NCBI GenBank assembly: GCA_031258415.1
Contig: JAIRMW010000064.1
Span: forward strand, 1-42,249
Origin: Prevotellaceae bacterium
GTDB lineage: Bacteria; Bacteroidota; Bacteroidia; Bacteroidales; UBA932
Reading direction: 5' to 3'
Length of the DNA stretch: 42,249 nt
How positions within the stretch are numbered: position 1 is the first letter of the stretch; every line of letters starts with the position of its first letter. This document shows positions 6,179 through 13,142 of this stretch, piece by piece. The position numbers and the translations under genes were made by a program. The notes beneath the pieces were generated by a model that saw nothing but the letters and a program-made list of their open reading frames with translations, did no database searches and was not told where the DNA came from.

Positions 6179-6397
6179 TTATGACGCCTGATAATTAGCA
6201 TCTTTTAATATCTCAAGAATACTTACGCCTGTAAGCACCCGTGGATCATTAATAATCATATCTCCTTTCGGGTGTGCCCGCATCCATTTGCCTGCTTTCG
6301 ACAGTTTTTCTTTGGGCGCTGCCTTTTTTTTGGCCGTCTTTTTTGCTGTGGCTTTCTTGGCCGTTTTTTTTGTGGTTGTTTTTGTAGTTGTTGCCAT
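6179..6397 (-). CDS. Lysine-rich antitoxin-like partner of the PIN toxin
   Basis: 72 residues from the ATG at 6397. A longer frame reaches 6442, but the -7 box at 6416-6424 lies inside that extension, so transcription would begin after it. Residues 1-36 are almost only Lys, Thr and Ala (histone H1-like). The remaining 36 residues are a short domain (GKWMRAHPKGDMIINDPRVL, then ILEILKDANY). Order and spacing relative to the PIN gene make it the likely antitoxin. The Lys/Thr head may be a DNA-contacting tail. Confidence 0.65.
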   Translation of the reverse strand: MATTTKTTTKKTAKKATAKKTAKKKAAPKEKLSKAGKWMRAHPKGDMIINDPRVLTGVSILEILKDANYQAS

Positions 6398-6415
6398 AAT
6401 AGGGTGTTTTTTTAT

Positions 6416-6424
6416 ACAAAGATA
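6416..6424 (-). promoter_or_regulatory. -7 box of the antitoxin/PIN operon
   Basis: TATCTTTGT on the minus strand, 18 bp before the ATG at 6397. It decides the start codon of that gene. Confidence 0.6.
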
Positions 6425-6480
6425 CAAAATAAACGAATACAATCACCCCTCGCCCCCCCCCGACGGCCCCGAAAAAAGCA

Positions 6481-6530
6481 GTCAAAAGCAGTCAAAAGCG
6501 GTCAAATCCGGTCAAAAGCAGTCAAAACCG
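6481..6530 (+). repeat. Five exact-register 10-bp direct repeats upstream of the capsid operon
   Basis: GTCAAA begins at 6481, 6491, 6501, 6511 and 6521, each followed by A/T and a GC-rich trinucleotide (GCA, GCG, CCG). The period is exactly one helical turn, so a protein would meet all five on one face. About 20 bp further on is a weak -7-like CAACTTTGC (6554-6562). This looks like an operator or activator array for the structural genes; an iteron function is the alternative. Confidence 0.5.
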
Positions 6531-6722
6531 CTCACGGACGGTTCGGATGTTCGCAACTTTGCACCGGTAATAAAAACGTTGCAACAATTCGATTGTTGGC
6601 GCTTTTCAGAAACGTGAGACGACCGACGCGGGACAACAGCGCCTATCGACTCGTCGAACCTGTTGGCCCCCCTTGCAAATCTTTCGTTTCTTTTTTAGTA
6701 AATTATTTTAATACAATATAAT
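6531..6722 (+). other. Leader region of the structural operon
   Basis: About 190 bp without a convincing ORF between the 10-bp repeats and the first small membrane protein. It contains the weak -7-like box near 6554 and an AT-rich stretch before the ATG at 6723. The minus-strand promoter of the antitoxin operon fires away from it, so the two operons are divergent. Confidence 0.35.
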
Positions 6723-6866
6723 ATGACAAATTATCTGAACAAAACATCCACCGTCGCATGGCTCGTCATCGCACTGATCGTCATTGTGCTCGTTACGCAC
6801 GTGGCAGACAAAAAGGCGACCGGAACCTCCAATTTTTTTGGTAAACTATTAAAAAAGAAAAAATAA
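6723..6866 (+). CDS. 47-residue single-pass membrane protein
   Basis: The first gene of the structural operon. A transmembrane helix (VAWLVIALIVIVLVTHV, residues 11-27) is followed by a basic tail ending in KLLKKKK. Its TAA overlaps the ATG of the candidate capsid gene by one base, so the two are translationally coupled. Tiny membrane proteins of this type are common in viruses with an internal lipid membrane and in filamentous phages. No family recognised. Confidence 0.65.
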   Translation: MTNYLNKTSTVAWLVIALIVIVLVTHVADKKATGTSNFFGKLLKKKK

Positions 6867-7594
6867 TGAAACAAAATTTTCCTTCACTGGCCGGTAAACA
6901 ACGCTTGTCGGCCCGTATGACCGGCGCCGATTTTACCGACGCCATTGCCCGAGCCCGACGGCAAAACTCCGTCCGGTTCAACGGCGTAACGCCCGAAGAT
7001 GCCGCCGACTTCCTGATCAGCAAGTATACCATCCAGTATACGCTTACCAGCGTCGCCGCCTCCTCCGTCAAACTCGCGTTACTGCCGGGCTATTTTAACT
7101 CGGTTACGGAGATCAACGCCTCCCGCGGACTGGCGCTCGACGCCATTATCAACGAGGGCGACATCAAGGACACCGCCTCCACGCCCGCCAAGATTGCGAC
7201 GGGTAAAGGCGAACCGTATCCGATTAACGAACTGCTGCGCTTTGTGTATCGCAATCCGCAGTGCTTCACGCATTTAAAACTACTGGCCAGCTCTCCCGAC
7301 CAGCTCTACAACAACATTGAAATCGTTCACCTCTCGCCCTATCACGGGCTGGCAAGCGACCGGCTTAACCCGTCGATGTACAAAACCGCCAACCAGACCA
7401 ACGATAAGATGGCCGACATTCCCCTGCCGGATTTTCAGATGGACGACCAGACGCTGCTGTACATCACGCTCAACGCCGGCGCGTCGCTGACGTTCATCTG
7501 GAGCGCCGGCGCCCAGTGGAACGAAGCCAGCGACCTGCACGAACTGGCGAAAGGATACGCAAGCATCCTGGCCAACGCCTCCGCAGGACGCTAA
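6866..7594 (+). CDS. Candidate major capsid protein
   Basis: 242 residues without a membrane helix, the only sizeable soluble protein in this run of membrane proteins. After a helical start it is beta-rich (YTIQYTLTSVAASSVKLALL, LLYITLNAGASLTFIW), which suits a jelly-roll fold. It is coupled to the small membrane protein upstream and is followed by a strong hairpin at 7616-7667. Such a hairpin would let this gene be expressed above its downstream neighbours, as expected for the most abundant virion protein. I cannot show homology by eye. Alternatives are a spike or another capsid-associated protein. Confidence 0.5.
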   Translation: MKQNFPSLAGKQRLSARMTGADFTDAIARARRQNSVRFNGVTPEDAADFLISKYTIQYTLTSVAASSVKLALLPGYFNSVTEINASRGLALDAIINEGDIKDTASTPAKIATGKGEPYPINELLRFVYRNPQCFTHLKLLASSPDQLYNNIEIVHLSPYHGLASDRLNPSMYKTANQTNDKMADIPLPDFQMDDQTLLYITLNAGASLTFIWSAGAQWNEASDLHELAKGYASILANASAGR

Positions 7595-7615
7595 GCGGTA
7601 AACAAACGTAATTAC

Positions 7616-7667
7616 GGGGGCCTCCGTTGGCGAGCTGTATAGTCCTCGCCCGCCAACGGAATCCCCC
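7616..7667 (+). terminator. Strong intercistronic hairpin after the candidate capsid gene
   Basis: Stem CCGTTGGCG (7624-7632) with CGCCAACGG (7651-7659), extended by GGGGG (7616-7620) with CCCCC (7663-7667). The following DNA is TTAATTATTTATT, not a clean T-run. It is therefore more likely an attenuator or RNA-stability element than a full stop. Confidence 0.6.
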
Positions 7668-7697
7668 TTAATTATTTATTACTAAAGAACAAATACA

Positions 7698-8270
7698 ATG
7701 GATAAGCAGCAAGCTACACAATTTGTACAACAGGCCTTTCAGCTGGCCGGCACCGACCGCGTCCGAGCCCTGTTCGGCAAATACAACATGCGCGGCGTTA
7801 CGCCAAGCGTTACCGCATTCGTCGCCGGCGGAAACCTCTATGGACAAGCCTTCCTTACCGATTTCGGAAACATGGTGGCCGACGCCGAGCGCGCGAAAGC
7901 CAAAGCCGACGGCGACACCGGCGACTACGGTATGATTGGCCCGCCGTATGAGCCGGTCGTTCCGGACGACACCGGCGGCGGAACGAATGACGGATGGACT
8001 GTCGTGAAAAAAATTATGGAGTTGGCTGATACAGCAGTTCATACTACTGTATATGCGTGGCAGGCATTCACCGGCGCCCCGACGCCTTCCACCACCTCCA
8101 CTACCGCCACGCAGCCGAACTACTATATCCTGCCCGGCAACAGCGCCGCCACGACCGCCGCCGCCGCCGCCGGCAACAGCAACACGACGCTCATTATCGT
8201 CATTGTGTCCGTCGTATTAGTCGTACTGATTGCCCTGATAGCCGTAACGATGCTCGGCAAAAAGAAATAA
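7698..8270 (+). CDS. Single-pass membrane protein with Thr/Ala-rich stalk
   Basis: 190 residues. A soluble head occupies 1-130, then a Thr/Pro/Ala-rich stalk, then a C-terminal transmembrane helix (about 164-184) and the tail GKKK. The topology puts the head on one side of a membrane with three lysines on the other. It is the second protein after the candidate capsid gene and is separated from it by the hairpin. Unknown family; a virion membrane protein is inferred. Confidence 0.6.
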   Translation: MDKQQATQFVQQAFQLAGTDRVRALFGKYNMRGVTPSVTAFVAGGNLYGQAFLTDFGNMVADAERAKAKADGDTGDYGMIGPPYEPVVPDDTGGGTNDGWTVVKKIMELADTAVHTTVYAWQAFTGAPTPSTTSTTATQPNYYILPGNSAATTAAAAAGNSNTTLIIVIVSVVLVVLIALIAVTMLGKKK

Positions 8271-8274
8271 AACC

Positions 8275-8844
8275 ATGAAAGTGTTGCGCAAACATATACC
8301 CGGAGAACGGTCGCCGGCGGTAGCCGACTTCTACGAGCAGACAATCACGCTCAACGAGCCGGCGTATTCGCAATTCGACGACTTTACGCAACGCTTCATA
8401 CTCCAACACGAACGGGGACATCTGGCGCTCGATACGCTCGACGAAATGGCCGCCGACCGCTACGCCTTCGACGCCCTCGCCGGCAGCGAACCCTACAGCC
8501 TGCGAAAAAGCGTCGAAGCCCTCGAAAACTCGTTGCCCTATACCAACCCGGAGCACTACGCCCGCCTCCGGCAGCAGCTGCGGCGAGCCCTCGAATGGGA
8601 CGCCAACCACGGCAACCCCGACGCCGCCAAAGCGCTGGCCGAACTCGACCGATACGCCTACTACACCGACTACCAGGGCAGCAACTGGGAGTCCTACCAG
8701 AAACAACAAATAGTCAAGACACGGGCTGACTCCGACAAAATACTGGCCGGCTCCTATACCCTCAACACCTCGTCGATCGTCCTGATGGGCGTCTTTTTCG
8801 TCGTCGTCATTCTCGTCGGGTTTTCATTTCGTAAAAAAGGATAG
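8275..8844 (+). CDS. Membrane-anchored HExxH metallopeptidase
   Basis: 189 residues. LQHERGHLALD contains the zinc motif HERGH (residues 45-49), followed by DEMAAD with Glu57 and Asp61, the E-x-x-x-D pattern of M48/M56-like peptidases. A helical middle region follows, then a C-terminal transmembrane helix (166-185) and FRKKG. In a virus it could process virion proteins or cut host envelope protein during entry. The motif is clear; substrate and role are not known. It starts 5 bp after its neighbour, in an operon of similarly anchored proteins. Confidence 0.7.
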   Translation: MKVLRKHIPGERSPAVADFYEQTITLNEPAYSQFDDFTQRFILQHERGHLALDTLDEMAADRYAFDALAGSEPYSLRKSVEALENSLPYTNPEHYARLRQQLRRALEWDANHGNPDAAKALAELDRYAYYTDYQGSNWESYQKQQIVKTRADSDKILAGSYTLNTSSIVLMGVFFVVVILVGFSFRKKG

Positions 8845-8847
8845 ACA

Positions 8848-9159
8848 ATGATCTGGAGTGCAGTTATAAACGGAATAGCCCAATTAGGCTCCTCGATCGT
8901 CGGAATGTTTACGGCAAAAAAAGTCGCCGAAACGCAGAAGCAAATTGCCGAAATCAACGCCGCCGCGCAGCTGCGGATGACCGAAATCAACGCCGACGTC
9001 CGGCAATACGAGACCGACGCCGCACAGATCGACACACAGTACAACGGCCAGTTTGCCCTGGAACTGTCGGAGTATAAAAATGCCGGATTCCAGACCGGCA
9101 TCCTCACGCTCGCCATTGCCGTAACCTGCATCCTATACATTTTAAAAAAACGACCGTAA
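8848..9159 (+). CDS. Small coiled-coil membrane protein
   Basis: 103 residues. An amphipathic start, a coiled coil around residues 25-75 (KVAETQKQIAEINAAAQ), and a C-terminal helix (about 82-99) ending LKKRP. Same topology as its neighbours. No family recognised. Confidence 0.6.
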   Translation: MIWSAVINGIAQLGSSIVGMFTAKKVAETQKQIAEINAAAQLRMTEINADVRQYETDAAQIDTQYNGQFALELSEYKNAGFQTGILTLAIAVTCILYILKKRP

Positions 9160-9162
9160 ACG

Positions 9163-9465
9163 ATGACCGCGCAGACCTTAAATAAAGAAGTAACGGCCAT
9201 AGCCAGAAGCTACTACAGAAAATACAGGCGCTACGGCGACCTGATACCGGAATACGACGCCCGACAACTGTACAACCTGACGACCCTCGACATGGAACTG
9301 AGCGGCGCCGAATACGAACCGGAAGCCCTCGCCACCGTCATCGAAGGAAATATCATCTCGGGCGCCTACAAGATCGATACCGAAGATAACGTATTGCTAT
9401 ACCTCTTCTTTGCCGCTATCGTCATCTGGGTCTATTACTATTATAAAGCCAAATTGAAAAAGTAA
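9163..9465 (+). CDS. Small single-pass membrane protein
   Basis: 100 residues. The N-terminal three quarters are soluble and Tyr-rich (ARSYYRKYRRYGDLIPEYD). Residues 76-92 form a transmembrane helix (LLYLFFAAIVIWVYYYY) with a KAKLKK tail. The start is 3 bp after the preceding stop. Unknown family. Confidence 0.6.
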   Translation: MTAQTLNKEVTAIARSYYRKYRRYGDLIPEYDARQLYNLTTLDMELSGAEYEPEALATVIEGNIISGAYKIDTEDNVLLYLFFAAIVIWVYYYYKAKLKK

Positions 9466-9502
9466 CAGAAATGTTTGCTCAAGCATATAAATTAAATAAA
9501 TA

Positions 9503-10000
9503 ATGGGACCACTTACAAAAGAACTTAAATCCGTCTGGGCCGAATATACGGAATTGCTGGACAAAATTAGCGATATAAAGATTTATCTATACGATATGGA
9601 CGTGCCTGACGCCTCCGCAGAAACCCGAGCGTTTTTAGATCATTTTTACGCGGAATACAACCCAATAAAAGAATGGTACGATGGCGCTTATTCTACTATT
9701 TCTGAATGGCATTTAAATAAATACAATGATGACGTAAAGGAAGAATGGTTAGTGAACTCCACCACCAATCGCGACGCAAAGCATTTTTTAACCCGATTAA
9801 AAAAACTGTACGGCGAAACGAATGCGTTTCTGTCGAACGGTAGTACGGCTTCCTCATCTGCGGTTCCCGGCGTCGCCGGCGTTCCCGCCGCGACGGGCTC
9901 CAATACCTCGCTGTACGTCGGCCTGCTGTTACTGGCCGTCGCCGGCGTCGGCGTCTGGTGGTTTATGCGCCGCAAAAAAGGAAGGAGAATCAAACAATGA
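9503..10000 (+). CDS. Single-pass membrane protein, WWFMRRKK anchor
   Basis: 165 residues. A helical acidic/aromatic head (1-110), a Ser/Ala/Val/Pro linker, then a transmembrane helix (about 137-155) ending WWFMRRKKG. The next gene ends in a near-copy of this anchor (VYFMRRKKRG), including at DNA level (TTTATGCGCCGCAAAAAA), so the anchor has been duplicated between different heads. It overlaps the next gene by 4 bp. Confidence 0.6.
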   Translation: MGPLTKELKSVWAEYTELLDKISDIKIYLYDMDVPDASAETRAFLDHFYAEYNPIKEWYDGAYSTISEWHLNKYNDDVKEEWLVNSTTNRDAKHFLTRLKKLYGETNAFLSNGSTASSSAVPGVAGVPAATGSNTSLYVGLLLLAVAGVGVWWFMRRKKGRRIKQ

Positions 10001-10533
10001 GCGCTTTATCGAACGCACAAGCCGCATTAAACCGCTTTGGCGACGCCTTATCAAGATTCGACGTGCTGACCGGGCTCGACGCCATTCCGGCGACGGCCGA
10101 GGCGATTGAGCAGTACCACACCAAACGGATCGACTACTCCGCCCAAATCACCAATCATAAAAACAGGCTCGATCAACTGACCCGATTACTGACTACGCCC
10201 GTCGGCAATACGTCCCTAACGAAATCCGGCATAAACCTCGAGATTAAACAAATAACCCGCAAGCTCGACGCCCTCGCGTCGGCCGTCTCCGCCGACACGC
10301 GCGACGTGAATACGCTGCATAACGACGCGATAGCCGACCTGCGGGAGCTCGAGCGCACGGATTCGGGCGCCGCGCCCGCCGCCGGCGCGTCGGGATTGCC
10401 CGCCGCCGCAACCGCCGCCGCGACCGCCGGCGCGTCGCGCTGGCTCTGGATGGCAATCGTCGCCGCCGCGATCGTCGCCATCGTATATTTTATGCGCCGC
10501 AAAAAACGAGGAATAACGAATAATAAGCAATAG
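9997..10533 (+). CDS. Single-pass membrane protein with long helical head
   Basis: 178 residues from the ATG at 9997. It is preceded by AAGGAG, a rare good Shine-Dalgarno for this window, and overlaps the previous stop in ATGA. The head is all-helical and coiled-coil-like to about residue 120. An Ala-rich linker follows, then a transmembrane helix (about 147-165) with the shared FMRRKK anchor. Function unknown. Confidence 0.6.
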   Translation: MSALSNAQAALNRFGDALSRFDVLTGLDAIPATAEAIEQYHTKRIDYSAQITNHKNRLDQLTRLLTTPVGNTSLTKSGINLEIKQITRKLDALASAVSADTRDVNTLHNDAIADLRELERTDSGAAPAAGASGLPAAATAAATAGASRWLWMAIVAAAIVAIVYFMRRKKRGITNNKQ

Positions 10534-10535
10534 CG

Positions 10536-11126
10536 ATGAATACTACTACTATATATCCCCGCGGGGTGGTCATCAACGAGCCTGCCAGTATGACGTTAGT
10601 GCGTCCGACGGGCGTCCGCGGACGTCATGTGTTCTGGCTGGCGCAGTCGGGCATTGTCTACCCCCGCCGGTCGGAGGCTATAGCCGACCGCGCCGGCACG
10701 CTTATTGCCTGCACGGCGGCGGCGCGCGAAGCGCTGCAGGCAGGCGAGCGGCTGCTCGTGCGTCCGGCAGCGATGCCTGCCGAAGTACGCATTCCCGGCA
10801 TTTTTGAAGAGCTTTACGGCGAGTCGTTCTACCGCGCCACGTTTATCGAAACGCCCTATATGGTTCCGGCGTCGGTCAAACCCACACAGCATTCGTCGCT
10901 GTGGATTTCAGCGACCGGACGCCTGTACCGGACGTACCGCCACGCCGCCACCGACGACCCGTCGCGGGCCATCGACCTGTCGGCGACGACGGGCGTAGCC
11001 GTCAAACCGTTTCCGTGGCTCTGGGTCGGGCTGGCCGTGGCGGTCGTCGGAATCGTCGTCTGCATCGCAAAAGGGAAAAAACGACCCGGCAAGACGCCGC
11101 CGGTATCGATAACCTATCATCCGTAA
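10536..11126 (+). CDS. Single-pass membrane protein with beta-rich head
   Basis: 196 residues. The head (1-155) is rich in beta-strand-forming residues with Arg-Thr turns. A transmembrane helix follows (WLWVGLAVAVVGIVVCIA, about 159-177), then a basic Pro-rich tail (KGKKRPGKTPP). The longer tail after the helix sets it apart from neighbours. Unknown family. Confidence 0.6.
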   Translation: MNTTTIYPRGVVINEPASMTLVRPTGVRGRHVFWLAQSGIVYPRRSEAIADRAGTLIACTAAAREALQAGERLLVRPAAMPAEVRIPGIFEELYGESFYRATFIETPYMVPASVKPTQHSSLWISATGRLYRTYRHAATDDPSRAIDLSATTGVAVKPFPWLWVGLAVAVVGIVVCIAKGKKRPGKTPPVSITYHP

Positions 11127-11137
11127 AATCGACAATC

Positions 11138-11608
11138 ATGGACGATATACAGAACCTCAATATACGCCGCCTGCAGACGTTCGACCGCGCCGAAGCGCTT
11201 TACCGCGCCGCGCAGCTCGTACTCCCGCCAACCGACTACAAGTCGCTCGACATAGGCGACGTATATAAACGATTGAATTATAAACCAAATAATACAACTA
11301 TGAGTATAAAATACGAAACTGCCGCCGGTACGCCGGCGCAAATCAGAGCGGCCATCGAACACGCCCGCTTCGCGCGCAGGCGCCCCTGCCCGCGCAGCAT
11401 AGCCGCGGACGACTTCGACCCGCAGGGATACTACCGACAGGCCATCGACCCGCAGTGGAGCGATCAGCCGTCCGACGACGGCGCCGACCAGCTCCTCCCG
11501 TCTTTCTACCGGTTCGACGCGCTCGGCAGGCTGACATTCTGGATACGAGTGGCCCTGCTGACGCTATTGATTATAATTATAATTAAAACGCTGACCGTGA
11601 AGAAATAA
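11138..11608 (+). CDS. Single-pass membrane protein
   Basis: 156 residues from the ATG at 11138. An in-frame open stretch begins at 10901, but it lies within the previous gene. The head is basic in the middle (HARFARRRPCPRS) and acidic later. The C-terminal helix (about 132-150) contains LTLLIIIIIKTLTVKK. Unknown family, same topology as the rest of the operon. Confidence 0.55.
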   Translation: MDDIQNLNIRRLQTFDRAEALYRAAQLVLPPTDYKSLDIGDVYKRLNYKPNNTTMSIKYETAAGTPAQIRAAIEHARFARRRPCPRSIAADDFDPQGYYRQAIDPQWSDQPSDDGADQLLPSFYRFDALGRLTFWIRVALLTLLIIIIIKTLTVKK

Positions 11609-11676
11609 AAAGCGCGTCGCGCGGCGAGTATCGAACATCGAAAAGTCTAAAAGTCAAATTTTAAAATAGAGTAAAA

Positions 11677-11862
11677 ATGAAAAAACAACACAAAAAATGG
11701 ATTATCATCGGCGTAATTGTCGTGATAGCAATTGTCGGGTACAACTATTATAAGAAGCACCCCGAGAAATTCAAATTCGCCGGCCCGTCGGGCAGTTCGA
11801 GTACAACGGACGCGACCACACCGGCTGCGACCGAACCGGCCTCCGGCAGCTATTATGGATAA
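11677..11862 (+). CDS. 61-residue N-anchored membrane protein
   Basis: A KKQHKK start, a transmembrane helix (WIIIGVIVVIAIVGYNYY, about 8-24), then a Ser/Thr/Ala-rich exposed tail. The topology is the reverse of the upstream proteins and the same as the peptidoglycan-binding protein that follows. It may be an accessory of that protein or a truncated relative. No family recognised. Confidence 0.55.
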   Translation: MKKQHKKWIIIGVIVVIAIVGYNYYKKHPEKFKFAGPSGSSSTTDATTPAATEPASGSYYG

Positions 11863-11889
11863 TAACAGGCTCGTAACGGATTGCAGGAA

Positions 11890-12312
11890 ATGAACAACGC
11901 GCAAAAAATAACCCTTGGCATCGTCGCGGCGGGCGTGGTTGCCGTGGTCGTCTGGCTGGCGCTGCGGGCTAAGAAAGCCGACGCCGCTACGACGACGACG
12001 ACTACGCCCGGAACGGACGGCGCCACGACAACCGGGCCGGCGCCCGTCGACCCTGCGGTGGCGGCGATCGCTTTTCCCATTAAAGAAGGGTCGCGCGGCG
12101 ACGCCGTCAAAGAGCTGCAGCGGGCCGCCAACCGCTATCTCGCGGCGCACCCCGTCATCACGCAGGCGCACCCCGACATCGTGGCGCTGGCCGTCGACGG
12201 TATCTGGGGCGTGAAAACCGCGAAGGCGCTGTACTATTGCTTCAACGTCGGCGAAATGGGCGTACTCAATATCGCACAATACGACGCCGTAATGGGGCAG
12301 TCGTACAGTTAG
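11890..12312 (+). CDS. Membrane-anchored peptidoglycan-binding protein
   Basis: 140 residues. An ATG at 11890 is preferred over a TTG three codons earlier. The N-terminal transmembrane helix is at residues 6-25, followed by a Thr-rich linker. A PG_binding_1-type domain follows at about 63-120: EGSRGDAVKELQRAANRYL, then DGIWGVKTAKAL. This fold binds peptidoglycan and usually partners a hydrolase; the lytic transglycosylase is two genes downstream. It would hold the virus membrane or entry device against the cell wall. Confidence 0.75.
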   Translation: MNNAQKITLGIVAAGVVAVVVWLALRAKKADAATTTTTTPGTDGATTTGPAPVDPAVAAIAFPIKEGSRGDAVKELQRAANRYLAAHPVITQAHPDIVALAVDGIWGVKTAKALYYCFNVGEMGVLNIAQYDAVMGQSYS

Positions 12313-12365
12313 CAAACCGTAAACCGTACGCTGTTTTAACCGTTTAACGTCCAAATTTAACGAAC

Positions 12366-12494
12366 ATGGATATACCTGTAAATGTAAATATGAAGCATGA
12401 AGTCGCCCTTCCGATGAAGGAGCTGTACACGTTAGTGTCGGTCATTTTTGGCGGTTCATTGCTATTGATTATCATTAAGAAAATACTGAAATGA
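12366..12494 (+). CDS. 42-residue membrane protein coupled to the transglycosylase
   Basis: Sequence begins MDIPVNVNMKHEV and ends in a transmembrane helix with KKILK (about 21-38). Its stop overlaps the transglycosylase start (ATGA at 12491), implying coupling. It could hold the transglycosylase at a membrane or act as a small holin-like protein. No family recognised. Confidence 0.55.
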   Translation: MDIPVNVNMKHEVALPMKELYTLVSVIFGGSLLLIIIKKILK

Positions 12495-12997
12495 TGTTAG
12501 TATACGAGAACAATGTACCGTCGGACGTCCGGGCGTCCTTTACGGCCAAAGTACGGACGATAGCCGGGCAGCTTGGCGTCGAACCCGACTGGCTGATGGG
12601 CGTGATGTGGGTCGAAAGTCGCCTGCGCGCCGCCGCACGCAACGCGACGACCGGCGCCACAGGCCTGATCCAGTTTATGCCCGCCACCGCCGCCGCGCTC
12701 GGCACCACCACCGACGCCCTGCGGACGATGGACGCCGTCGCGCAGTTAGACTATGTGCTGAAGTACTTAAAACCCTACACGGGGCGCATGAAATCGTTCT
12801 ACGACACCTATTTTGCTGTGTTTTTTCCGGCCGCCATCGGTAAACCCGACGACTGGACGCTCTCGGCGGCGGGTCTGTCGGCAGCGAAGATCGCCGCGGC
12901 GAACAGCGGCTTCGACGTCAATCGCGACGGCGCGCTGACCGTGGGCGAAATCAAAGAACGGCTGCCGGTCATCGAAACCGCGCAAAAAAAAAAGTAA
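12491..12997 (+). CDS. SLT-type lytic transglycosylase with EF-hand-like loop
   Basis: 168 residues. The lysozyme-like fold is marked by WVESRLRAAA (catalytic Glu42), then GATGLIQFMPATA (about 55-67), and the later YVLKYLKPYTGRM. It cleaves the glycan strands of peptidoglycan. Near the C-terminus DVNRDGALTVGE has the spacing of a calcium-binding EF-hand/dockerin loop. The frame ends in ten A followed at once by TAA. The -1 frame stays open and encodes a transmembrane tail (see the next entry). It is the entry or lysis muramidase of the virus. Confidence 0.85.
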   Translation: MMLVYENNVPSDVRASFTAKVRTIAGQLGVEPDWLMGVMWVESRLRAAARNATTGATGLIQFMPATAAALGTTTDALRTMDAVAQLDYVLKYLKPYTGRMKSFYDTYFAVFFPAAIGKPDDWTLSAAGLSAAKIAAANSGFDVNRDGALTVGEIKERLPVIETAQKKK

Positions 12998-13137
12998 CCG
13001 ACGACCTCGCCCAACGACTGTACGGGGCCTTCTTTTATGAATATGACGATATGGATCGATTTTTAAACTGGACAATAGTGGCCCTGCTGTTTGCGCTGAC
13101 CTGCACGTTAGGGTATAAATTAATTAAAAAGAGTTAG
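12994..13137 (+). CDS. -1 frame extension or separate 28-residue membrane peptide
   Basis: Directly after the A10 run (12984-12993) the -1 frame continues for 47 codons. It ends in WTIVALLFALTCTLGYKLI and KKS, the same single-helix-plus-lysine ending as the neighbours. The run contains A-AAA-AAG in the correct register for a dnaX-type -1 slip. Alternatively an ATG at 13051 starts an independent 28-residue peptide with the same helix. A homopolymer sequencing or indel error would also fuse the two. Confidence 0.45.
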   Translation, partial: VTDDLAQRLYGAFFYEYDDMDRFLNWTIVALLFALTCTLGYKLIKKS

Positions 13138-13142
13138 GTATT

